A stretch of 64,000 bases of DNA from the NCBI GenBank assembly GCA_021234155.1, contig JAJEKV010000017.1:12717525-12781524 (forward strand), read 5' to 3'. The position numbers were made by a program, and so were the translations under genes. Each line of letters starts with the position of its first letter. The first letter of the stretch is position 1. Under the pieces are notes generated by a model. The model worked only from the letters and a program-made list of their open reading frames with translations. It was not told the origin of the DNA and ran no database searches. The stretch comes from Isoetes taiwanensis (Eukaryota > Streptophyta > Lycopodiopsida > Isoetales > Isoetaceae). Positions 37,480-47,146 of the stretch are shown here, one piece after another.

Positions 37480-38500
37480 TATTTGAATGGCAAAGCACTA
37501 GAGTGAAAGTGGAAGCAATTTACATATACATTTCTGCTTGCAACTGTCTTAGAGCTAGGTTTTGCATAACAAATTTCTGTTCAAGAAAGAAATTTTTCCA
37601 CCACATCTGGTCTTCTTCTAAGAAGTACTCAAAGCATGAGGAAATTCCATTTTCAATGGCCTTTAAGGATGCCACTGGGATACTTTGCTTCTGCTTGGAC
37701 TCCTTAGGATTTTTGAGAGGAAGTTGCTCAGCACATTCTATGAAGCAAGTGTCTGGAACGGATTTAAGGAAGCGCAATCCCTCTGGTGGACTCCAGTCTT
37801 TAGTTGTGGTGTACTTCTTTCCCTGTAAGAAGCTTTGTCCATCCTTCACTATCTGAACGTTGAGAGAAAACAAACTTCTAAAGTCAGCAGTTCTTTGAGA
37901 AGCTCAACCACTGGAATGGGAGTGTAAGAATCTTCAATGATTCGAACTAAAGTAGGAAGACAAAAAGCCTTCTTCCTTCTGAGATGCATGGAAAATTTGT
38001 TGAACATCTGGTCTATTTGATCATGAGTAGTAAAAATCTAAGCTTTATTTTTCTAACGACCCCTAGCTCCACTAGGTGGCACAATAAGCAAAGAGTGTTT
38101 GATTCTTGTTCTCCCTTATAATGTTGTCTAAGTTGCAGGTAGAGCACTGGTGGTAATTGCTCTTGCTCGCACAAGACCTTATTAAGGATTGCAATTGTGA
38201 GGTTCGGGTCGCCATGCAAGTTTAGATACATAAAAAATACTTTGCACTTTAGACTTCCTTTGAAGACTATAGCTCCTACACGGTGGACCTTAACAAAACA
38301 TTCCTCTGGCACATTTTTTAGAATATTTAAAAAATGGGGTAGAGTTTTTTTTTTTTTTGATCAATTCCATCAATTACAACAGACATATATTGCAGTGGAC
38401 ATTCGAGAGCTTTTTTCCTGTGATTGGCAAGCTTTCTTCTCTCTGCTGCTTGTTGTTCACGATGTCTGGAAGGTTCTGTTGCACAATATCTATTTAAGAA
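37480..38500 (-). pseudogene. DUF7869-type domain gene, frameshifted
   Basis: Reading down the minus strand in shifting frames: a VVIDGIDQ motif at about 38380, VPEECFVKVHRVGAIVF, HGDPNLTIAILNKVL, YLQL followed after one extra A by LDN and REN, VELGVVRKIKLRFLL, THDQIDQMFNKFS without its leading VG, LRRKKAFCLPTLVRII, and finally KDWSPPEGLRFLKSVP. This order and these motifs match DUF7869, a domain common in moss, lycophyte, fern and animal genomes that I take to be transposase- or integrase-like. At least two frameshifts and a poly-A run break it. I recognise the family from motif order, not from a search. Confidence 0.7.
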
Positions 38501-38761
38501 ATCAGGTCAAATTATTTCTTTAAAAGAAATGAGAGATTAGAGAACTTGAGCTTATTTCTTTCGACCTCTGTCTTTGCAGTTTCTCGTTCACTCTTTAATT
38601 CTGACACCTTGAGCGAACAGACATTCTATGTCTCCTAGGAATTTTCATAAGATCAAATTCACTTTTCTACAGTCTCGTGAAGTGTGAGTAAGAGATGTGG
38701 TAAGACTGAATGCAAATCTCTTTGTATTCTTGGAAGATGTCTTTTTTTGTAATGTTATCTG

Positions 38762-39163
38762 TCAAATGATACATAGTATGATGATGTGGCATACTTGGTG
38801 ATGATGTGGATGGTACATGGTAACTTTTGATCCCATCCTCTTGAGATCAAGGAACTGATCAGTGAAATGACACACCGCCACATGGGACACTAGATTGTGT
38901 AGGCTTTGCAAATGGACGCTATGATCTATCTCCACAACCGAGACACCAACCTGAGTGAAGGCGCCAGAACACGCCTCTGCTTCATAGAACACGTTATCAG
39001 GAGGCAGTTGAACATCCATTCGATCTTCAAGACCCTGCAGCTCTTTCATATATTCAGACACCTCTCTTTTGTTATTCTCCATCATAAGGAACACCGCAGC
39101 AGCAACACGAGCAGAACGCACACCAGATGTCATGTCTCGCTTAATCCAATCACTGAAGCGCAA
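38762..39163 (-). CDS. Unrecognised 133-aa frame
   Basis: The frame has balanced composition and helical segments (SGVRSARVAAAVFLMMENN, VSEYMKELQGLEDRMDVQ), more protein-like than its neighbours. It starts about 75 bp from the end of the LINE at 39.24 kb and no flanking exons could be found. It may be a host exon or an older mobile-element remnant. No function is proposed. Confidence 0.25.
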   Translation of the reverse strand: MRFSDWIKRDMTSGVRSARVAAAVFLMMENNKREVSEYMKELQGLEDRMDVQLPPDNVFYEAEACSGAFTQVGVSVVEIDHSVHLQSLHNLVSHVAVCHFTDQFLDLKRMGSKVTMYHPHHHQVCHIIILCII

Positions 39164-39238
39164 CTGTGCTAGGAGCAGATCAGGAAGCAGAGGGAAGAGT
39201 AGGAGACGTTAAGAGGCCTGAAGGGGATGGGGGAGCAA

Positions 39239-41130
39239 GAATAGAATAGAATAGAATAGAATAGTTTTTTTAACGTCCACGGAGACCAATAGGTCATGGG
39301 ACCCATACAATGGGCTAGTACAATCATTACTACTAGGATTAAAAACCCCTGCCTCGAAAGGTTTTCAAGGGAAAAACCTTTGCAGTAATGATGATACTAG
39401 AGAAGCGGAGATAATGACTACTGAGGGCTCAGTAATTGCAGATGTTTATCTAGAACCTCAAGTATGTATAATGCCAAGTCATGCACAGATGGTGCTCTGA
39501 GATGTTGTGGAAGCGTGGAATGGAATGCTAAGGTCAAAAATTGATTCCGGACTATCTCAAAAGCAGGGCAACTCAGAAGAGTATGGCTTTCATCTTCAAT
39601 AACCTGTAACTGGCAACAGGCACATAGTCTCGCTTCTCGCAGCAATTGCGGCCGCTCCCATCTATCTGTCTCAATCCGTAGCCTGTGGGACCCCGTGCGA
39701 ATTGATGCAATAGCTACAAGCTTGTTCCTGGACAATGAAGCAAGCAAATAAGCTTGGGGCCCTGGTGCCAAGGTGGGATTTATATGTGCATGATAATGAC
39801 CAGTTTTCACTTGGGCCAAAGTAACTGCATCCCATATCTTTTGAGAAAAATAACCATTGAGATATTGTTGCAAAAGCTCAGGATCAGAATTGGCAAGCAT
39901 CAGGCAGTGCTTTGGTTGCATAGCCCAACGGGCAAACCATGTAGTGCAATGCTCTTTCTGACATCGTTTCAAATGCTGAGGAGATTCAGCCACGGCAAGT
40001 GCAAGAACAGGATACCTAACATCATCCATGTGGTGCACCTTGCAGATATAGTGGAGATGGCGCTTCATGGCAGAACGTTGAAGAGGCCAAAAACTTGTCT
40101 CTTGTAAAAGAATAGCATAGGGCACCGTTGTTTTAACTCCGTGGTTGTAAGTGAGAAAGGACTTTTGCACCCGCTCCAAGCTCTCCCAAGCACTAGCACT
40201 AATGGCAGACCCCCACACTCCCGGGGGATTCACCTTTGATCAGCATATAACCCATGAGAGTTCAACGGAGGGGTGTTTTTTGGACCATTTGCGTACGTAT
40301 ACTTAGGGATTAGGGGGGTGTTTTTAGGCACTGATTTGGAGCAATACCTATACACAGAGGAGTCAAATTGCCTTTTAAAATTGCGTATACAAGGGGGGTT
40401 TTTTGCTACCCTATGAACGCAGATGCCATACCCCCCTTATGTATAAGTGCATCCGGGCCCACACTTCAGAACCATACCGTAAAACATGCTCTACCAAAGC
40501 CCGAAACAAGTGGGCTTTCCGTGGCCAATCATGAATTTCTGCGCGAAAACAATTGTTTTGCATTGCATAGAGTGCTCTCCATCCAGCAGCCACCCGCTTG
40601 GTAATACACTGTTCCCAAAGTGTGTTCTTACAGAATTCTACACTAAGATACTTGTAGATATCTACAACTTCAACTTCGCGGCTATCATAGTGCGTAGGGG
40701 GAACATTGTGACGAGAAGATTGAACTACCAAAAGCTGTGTTCTCACAAAAACTGTGCAGAGCATGTAAATGTTGCTGCATACTAGCAGCGGTATGTGCCA
40801 GAAGTGAAACATCATCAGCATACATAAGTTGCCTAATGATATAGTGTGCCAAATGTGGACCTCCGCCACCATGATTATCAAGCCATTCTTCCAATTGATC
40901 AATATACAAGCCAAAGAGTGTAGGAGATAAAGGGCAACCCTGACGAACTCCAATATTGCTAGCGATTTGAGTACCTGATGCTGGAAATTTAGCAAAAACC
41001 CTTTCATAGAGTCGATAAACTGCATTTTGAAGATCTTGTGGAACCCCAAGTGCCTGCAAGCGCTGCCAAAGAAGCTCGCGTGGTACTGTATCAAAAGCAG
41101 AAGTAAAATCCACAAAGCATATATAGAGAC
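39239..41130 (-). mobile_element. 5'-truncated LINE with reverse transcriptase end
   Basis: On the minus strand the element begins inside the reverse transcriptase at CFVDFTSAFDTVPRELLW and runs through RQGCPLSPTLFGLYIDQLEE, LMYADDVSLL, AGWRALYAMQNN, a 271-codon frame (40233-39418) containing the zinc motif CACCQLQ with H and C downstream, and then the 3' UTR. It ends in five GAATA units (complement of ATTCT) at about 39240-39265. Frameshifts separate the blocks. Its protein and 3' UTR match the LINE at 51.9-56.2 kb. A MITE interrupts it at 40220-40457. The boundary near 41130 is where similarity to the longer LINE stops. Confidence 0.9.
40220..40457. mobile_element. MITE inside the LINE, 8-bp target duplication
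   Basis: CCCACACT occurs at 40212-40219 and 40458-40465. Removing the insert and one copy joins the LINE frame directly (TYGSEVW- to -GSAIS), as in the longer LINE. The 238-bp element has imperfect terminal inverted repeats (CCCGGGGGATTCACCTT against CCCGGATGCACTT) and no coding. An 8-bp duplication is what hAT elements make, so it is probably a hAT-type MITE. Confidence 0.85.
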
Positions 41131-42204
41131 GAAGGAGTTGAGGCAGGGGCAGAGGGAGGCGGTAGAGAGGCAGAAGCATAAGAAGTACATGCCATAGAGA
41201 GATAAGGGAATTGAAATCCATAGAGGCAGGGGCATATGCAGGATTGAGACGAGAATTAGGAGGTAGCAGAGGCAGAAAATTGCGAGCAAGAATGCATACC
41301 GGCGGTGGTGACCATGGAGGCCGAAATGGATGATCCCAATTCCAGGACTGAAGCAGCAAGAAAACCACAAAGGAAAGCTCATTGCGCAGGCTTCCCAATC
41401 ACCAAGAATCGCACGAAACGGACACTCAAGGAGGAAGATATCTCAAACTGAACCAGCACCAAAACCCTAGCCTGTGGGCTGTGTTGTTCCTTTTAAAAAT
41501 CTCTTTTTCCGTTTTCAATTTGGCACCTAATTTGGCATTAGTGCACGTACCATTAGATCTTTTATGCAATGATCCACACTTGTTTGAAGAAAATGTGCAC
41601 TCTCACTCTCTTTAGCTTTGCTTTTAGAGAGAGAAGATGGTCTTAGACCATGGAAATAGGCAAATTTGGTTGGATTTTTTGCTTTTTTTTCAAAGGTGAT
41701 GAATGTATGATGGGTGTATGATGTATGTATGGTGTGTTTTGACTAGAAAAAAAGACTCTTTGCCAACTTGGGCTAGGGGAAGTGAGGCATGGAGATGTGA
41801 GATATGAAACATCTATGGTGTTTCATGAATAGGATCGAGGTGGTAGGATCATGTAAGAAGCCTTGGGAAATAGAACTCATGCCAAAATGGTTTGGAACTA
41901 GCCATATACCAAAGAATCTTGAGGGATCTTTCAAACTTCAATCTTGAGGGGTCTTCCAATCTCTAAACTCAACTTCACTTGCTTGAATCTTATCCTCCTT
42001 GCTACACTTGTATGATATTCAATAAATGTCCTTCCCTTGGTTCTTCAACAAAGGTGTCAACTTATGATCTTCAAAGATGGGAGCCTTCAAACTTCTAGCC
42101 CATGCACACATATACTAGTCAAATGTTAGACAGAATGTGCAAATTGTGTGCATTGCTCTTCTATGCTGCCAAAAATGTGGCAGTACTCTCCTAAAAGTCG
42201 AGGA
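41131..42204. other. Flank of the LINE, possible 5' region of a lost gene
   Basis: On the minus strand at about 41470-41140 the sequence is C/T-rich, contains GGCTAGGGTTTTGG and an ATG at 41398 that reads into the LINE. That looks like a plant 5' leader or first exon cut by the insertion, but no protein is recognised. From 41500 to 42200 I see nothing. Confidence 0.3.
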
Positions 42205-42495
42205 TCATGGGTACAAACATTTCAGTACCTCCTCTTCTAGGCCAAGAGCTTTAACCTCAACTTCTGCTACAGTTTTGGGGTCGATGGCTCGTACTATTTT
42301 CTTAAGGGTTGAAGATAACCCTTCAATGTATCCTTCAACTGCACGGTGCTCGGTAATCGTGTAGGCTTGCACTGACATGTTCTTCTGTTCTAGGCGATAG
42401 AAGATCTGTATCTGCTGGCATCGGTGTGTTCGTAGAACATAGTGAGATTTTAATGCCTTTGCAAATGTTTTATACCTACATTTGCTTCTTGTCAA
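42205..42495 (-). pseudogene. Retrotransposon gag fragment
   Basis: The 96-residue frame has FYRLEQKNMSVQAYTITEHR followed by VEGYIEGLSSTLKKIV and AEVEVKALGLEEEV. This is the spacing of the C-terminal half of a Ty3-type capsid (a MSV-x-Y-F motif and then a F-x-x-GL motif). No other part of an element is seen near it. Confidence 0.5.
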
Positions 42496-43184
42496 CCCAT
42501 GAGTTTGAGCATAGCCCTTCCACCATATATGCGCGGAACCTATAAGGTTGGCAGTGCAACTTTGCCAATACCTTCTCGATTATGCCCTATTATTGTGCTA
42601 CATATTCTAAACGAGGTGCATCTTAGACTACCTCAGTCGTCAGATCTGTCCATCATACGGTCCAGATCCTATCTTGGGGCCTCTGGGTGCCTCTTGTTTC
42701 AATTATGGCCATTTATGACTAGGGGCGCCTATGATTTTGAAACATGGAATACAAGTTTGTCTAGGTTTTGGAATATGAAATACCAGAACTCCTCTCTATA
42801 TGGGTTTGCCTAAGGTTTCAGATTTTGAGATACGGAGACTCGAACCTTTACCAAAATAATTCAATATCTTAATAACAATGCTTAACCAATGCAACCAACA
42901 AACTGGCATGCATATTTTTTTTAATGAATCTATGTTTTTTTTTTTTTAATTAACCTATTCAATTGTTTTAGGGGTATGGTCTACGGTCAAAATAGTGATT
43001 TATGCATCCATATCAAATCCCTCTAGAACCCCTTATTATTGTGCTACATATTGCCATAGGATTTTTTAAACTCATGCATTTCATCTAGCCATGACTCTAC
43101 ATCGATAACAGACCTAGACTTTCCTAGACTTTCCCAAAAAATTGAGTAAGTTTACGTTTCTTCCAAATATGGTAATTGCAGAGT

Positions 43185-43850
43185 CAACCATTGGGTCCAA
43201 CACATTTAAATTAAAATCCCCCTTAAACCCCCTTTGGTTTGGGTGCATATTCACACGGGGGGTGACTCCGGGCAACGAGAGCCCTCATAATTGTATTTTG
43301 CACATACGAAATCAACACCATATAGTATTCCGCTTGAAATCTTATAGTATTTTGCGAATCTTGTTATACAGTATAGCAAATTTTGTACTTGCATACCCCA
43401 CAAATGACAAATGAGGAACTTTACGTACGGTACCCTTTAATCCACCCCTTATTCACCCCTTATTCCTTAATCTATACCGTACGTAAAGTTCCTCATTTGT
43501 GGGGTATGCAAGTACAAAATTTGCTATACTGTATAACAAGATTCGCAAAATACTATAAGATTTCAAGCGGAATACTATATGGTGTTGATTTCGTATGTGC
43601 AAAATACAATTATGAGGGCTCTCGTTGCCCGGAGTCACCCCCCGTGTGAATATGCACCCAAACCAAAGGGGGTTTAAGGGGGATTTTAATTTAAATGTGT
43701 TGGACCCAATGGTTGTGTTAATTAATGTCAATGGTAGTTATGTGTTGGTTGTTAATGTCAATGGTGGTTATGTGTTGGGGGATTTAATTTTTATATGTTG
43801 GATGTTAATGGTTTGTGTTGCAAAAAAAAAAATTCGGCCCCTTCGGGGCC
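43185..43850. repeat. Foldback element with near-identical arms and terminal hairpin
   Basis: Left arm 43185-43432 and right arm 43475-43715 are inverted copies differing mainly by a 7-bp slip (CAAATGA), around a 42-bp spacer that repeats CACCCCTTATT. The right side continues outward with a TTAATGTCAATGGT repeat to an A run and the hairpin GGCCCCTTCGGGGCC (43836-43850). The left side stops earlier. A diverged single arm lies at 29149. No protein is encoded; the mirror frames on each side are only its reflection. Confidence 0.93.
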
Positions 43851-44409
43851 TTAGGGACGTCACCTCCCCCCCCTGGTGTGACAAAAATTTTAGAATTTAA
43901 ACCAGAAAAAAACTGGAATTCATTTGAGGCTTTCATCACCTGTAGCTTTTGAATTTGATCACCCATACACAAACATTTTTCAACTGGAATTTAACAGCAG
44001 CCTTTGGCCTCCATGGATTCTTGTAGTGAGAAACCAAAGTGGAAAACTTTTCTACTTGTTAGCACAAGGATCTAGAAGCCTTGGAATTTGCTTAATAACT
44101 GCCTCAAAATCTAAAAATGCATGGTAATTTTTTGCAAGCTTCATTCGGAATGAGCCATAAAACAATATCCAATAGCGCAATCCTGTATTAATCAGCTGGT
44201 AGGATGTGAAAGCCTACCAAACCCGACCGAAAAATTGCTGTTTTAGCATAGATAACCTAACCAAACATATCCATATCATATACTATCAAAATGATCTCGG
44301 AGAGAGCTTTCCAACGCAATAAAAATCATCTCAAACAGAGCTCTGGATCAAAAGTTATGATAAGAAATGTGTTGCCAGCGGGGAAACTGCACTACATGTG
44401 CCCTTCAAG

Positions 44410-44606
44410 CCCTTCATGTGCCCATTATGCACCACACACACAAAAAGAGGGCTTTTGTTGTGAGCCATTGATTGTTGACCATTGGAAAAAAAGGCTAAAA
44501 TCAATGGCCCTTCATGTGCCAATTATGCACCACACGCACAAAAAAAGGGCTTTTGTTGTGAGCCATTGGTTGTTGACCATTGAAAAAAAAAGGCTAAAAT
44601 CAATGG
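44410..44606. repeat. 98-bp tandem duplication
   Basis: Copies begin at 44410 and 44508, each holding GGGCTTTTGTTGTGAGCCATT. A few substitutions separate them. The sequence before it, with AGAGAGCTTTCCAACGC, resembles that of retroelement interiors, but no element could be defined. Confidence 0.88.
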
Positions 44607-44726
44607 CTCAGAAATGGTGCACTCTAGATGTACGCATTAGTACATCCATTTGAATACATCACGAAATCATAGAAAAACCTTAGTGAAAAGCGTACAAAAA
44701 CACAAAGAAAACCTCCTGCTATTATG

Positions 44727-45094
44727 CTACATATTGGATTTGGCAAGATCTACTTCTGAAGAGGAAGAATCTGAAAATTCTGAGCTAGAATCAGATGTAG
44801 AAGAACTACAGGTGCACTTAAAACATATTGGGGCAGTAGCAGCCCTCGCCGATGCAGATGGGAGTACCTGGTTGATTTCAACTGCAGGTGCTTCAGGGCC
44901 ACACTCCAGAACTATGGGCAAAAGGTTCATCTGGAGGACATATGTCTGAAGTTCAGCCATTTGATGCTTCATGAGGATGAGCTCTTGCTCGAGTGCCAAG
45001 CAGCCATAGTCCACTAAGATTGCCCATGATGGGTTACGTATGCAGTCTATAGCAAAAGGAAACAAGGTGCTGCACACGGAGGGTTGCCCTCCAT
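44727..45094 (-). pseudogene. LOB-domain-like gene fragment with middle deleted
   Basis: An ATG at 45094 reads PPCAAPCFLL, resembling the start of a LOB domain (PCAAC-FLRRRC). After a frame change the next block reads CIRNPSWAILVDYGCLALEQ followed by ELILMKHQMAELQTYVL, resembling the RI-x-P-x-x-GC and leucine-zipper-like end of the same domain. The 60-odd residues that belong between them are missing. A serine-rich tail ends the frame. LBD proteins are plant transcription factors. The match is by motif only. Confidence 0.4.
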
Positions 45095-46885
45095 GGCTGG
45101 AGGGTGAAGTGGCTTAAATCATAGTTCAAAGTCATGTTTTGACAATTAATTCAAATTGCTACTTCTAGACAATATAATACTTGAGAAAGAAGTGATATCT
45201 CTTGCAATTGACATTGTACTATAGATAAAATATGGAAGATTGTAAACTAGAATCATGCCACTATTTTAGGCAATGGACGTTGCATCTGTTGTTGCAAATC
45301 TATGAGGTTCTATGTTTGCTTACTTGCTTACTCAAAAGTGGTCATAATGTAGAAAACAACAGATTTTGATGATGCTTGAAGAACACGGTGAGAAGAACGG
45401 TTTGCCTTTTATTCTAAACCTAAAATCCTAAGCAACGCGGCTATGTCACATGCTTCTACATCAAGTATACAAGGGCATTTTGTTTGTGTTTGTGGGCCTC
45501 TGTTGCTACCGGACTTAGAGGGTTTTGCCTCTTGAAGGTCGCCATAGCCTGATGCGCTGTCTATCTTGCACCGCTAGGTATGTAAATGTTGTTTTCTGAT
45601 TTCACAATAGGTGTGGAGCTCAACAAGTCGTAAAAGTACTCCAATCCCTCTTTTGTTTTGCCTTCGTGAATCGTGATCATAGTTCCAATATCCATGAACT
45701 AACACAAGCAAACCAAACCATCTGCAAATACAAGATAACAAAACTAGTTAAAGATAAACCAAGCAAACGTTATTTCAATTCTTTTCACAAGAAAAAAAAA
45801 AATGAGGGTAAATTAGCAAGAGTTTAGTAACTTCTTTAAAATTAATTGACCACTAGTGATAATGGAAATTGTAGGAACACAATGTGCAAAGAACATCAGC
45901 CATACTACATGCACTGGCATGTGAATAAATATAATGGTTCATATTGATATGCCATCAATTTAGCAGTTGTTAAGCATAATCCAATACTTAAAAAATGTAT
46001 ATTCTATTTAGCCATGACAGGAGGGAGCAATCTCCTTCAACAAAGAATAGATGTCTTTCTGAACCCAAATAGCAAATCTGGATGCCAGATTTAACTTACC
46101 CCTGCTATTAGAAGCCAAGCATATAAATCTTTATAACATTCTTATAGAATCGGATAATGCCTTATCCCCAAAAAATAGGTTCCATTACAAGGCTGCGTAA
46201 TTTAAAGTTGGTGAAAGGCAGAATAGTAAGGCTAGAAAAGCCAAGAAATGGTAACTTATCCATTAAGGTATATACAAAATCATTAGAGACACATCTTCTT
46301 TTAAGACAGATCTAAGAAATTGCTAGACAATTCAGATTCATCAAGACTAGGAATCCCTAAACCCAACAAATTGTACAGTTCAAAGAGATAAATAACCTAT
46401 AACAAGTTCTTAATGTTGGAATTGCGGCTATGGCCTGACACAATAATGTTGTATAGAGTCAGGACTGTACTCATTCTTGCCCCATGCTTCTTTCTTTTCT
46501 GGCCTCCATCCTTCTTTCTTTGGCCATTTGTTATGCCTCCTTTGCGCGTCTTTCTCATGGTTCAAGCCATTGGGTCATCCTTACTATGAAGCATTGTCTA
46601 TAAGGAAAAGGTGCAGATACGAGAAAATGCATCTACTGCTACCCATACTGGACCAGTCTCTGAGTGGTGGGAAGAAAGGCAATAGGGATGATCCATAATG
46701 CTAGTGGGATCTGCCACTGCCGAATTGGTTTTGCATTCAGTACCACCACCATGCTCCTAGCACATTTGATCTTCTTTTTAGTAGTCTGTTATAAACCAGG
46801 CTTAGGTTTCTCTCCGAGAAAGGTCAGGTCAGATCTGCACAAGGGTTACATGCTTTGTTTATCAATTGATCATAGTCTTCACAAT
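45095..46885. other. Non-coding, no gene supported
   Basis: AT-rich sequence with short frames. Plus-strand frames at 46477-46698 and 46664-46915 have no domain I recognise. Confidence 0.35.
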
Positions 46886-47146
46886 ATCGTCAAGGGCCCA
46901 GACCTTGCTAATTGACGAATAACCTGGCGATTTTTATATGACAATATATCGTCAGAGAATTCGTCAGAACAATCGTCAGACAAAACATCAGGGATGTTCA
47001 GAATAATCGTCATGCAAAACGTCAGGGATGCGTCAGGAAAATCGTCAGGAATTTCGTCACCTTTTTGTCACTAAAATCGTCAAGTATTTTGTCACCTTTT
47101 TCGTCACCATGATCATAAGAAATTACGTTACAGGTTTCGTCAATAG
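46886..47146 (+). repeat. 12-bp periodic CRTCA array, copy 2
   Basis: About 18 units of CGTCAN plus six bases, mainly CGTCAG and CGTCAC, with a head GCCCAGACCTTGCTAATTGACG at the left like that of the array at 36.5 kb. Spacing is again near 12 bp. The sequence between units differs from copy 1, so motif and period are conserved more than the filler. Confidence 0.85.

Noticed and set aside
43142-43731. Two opposed frames encoding near-identical 90-aa proteins
   Set aside because: They are the same palindromic DNA read on each arm. No protein family, and the repeat explains them.
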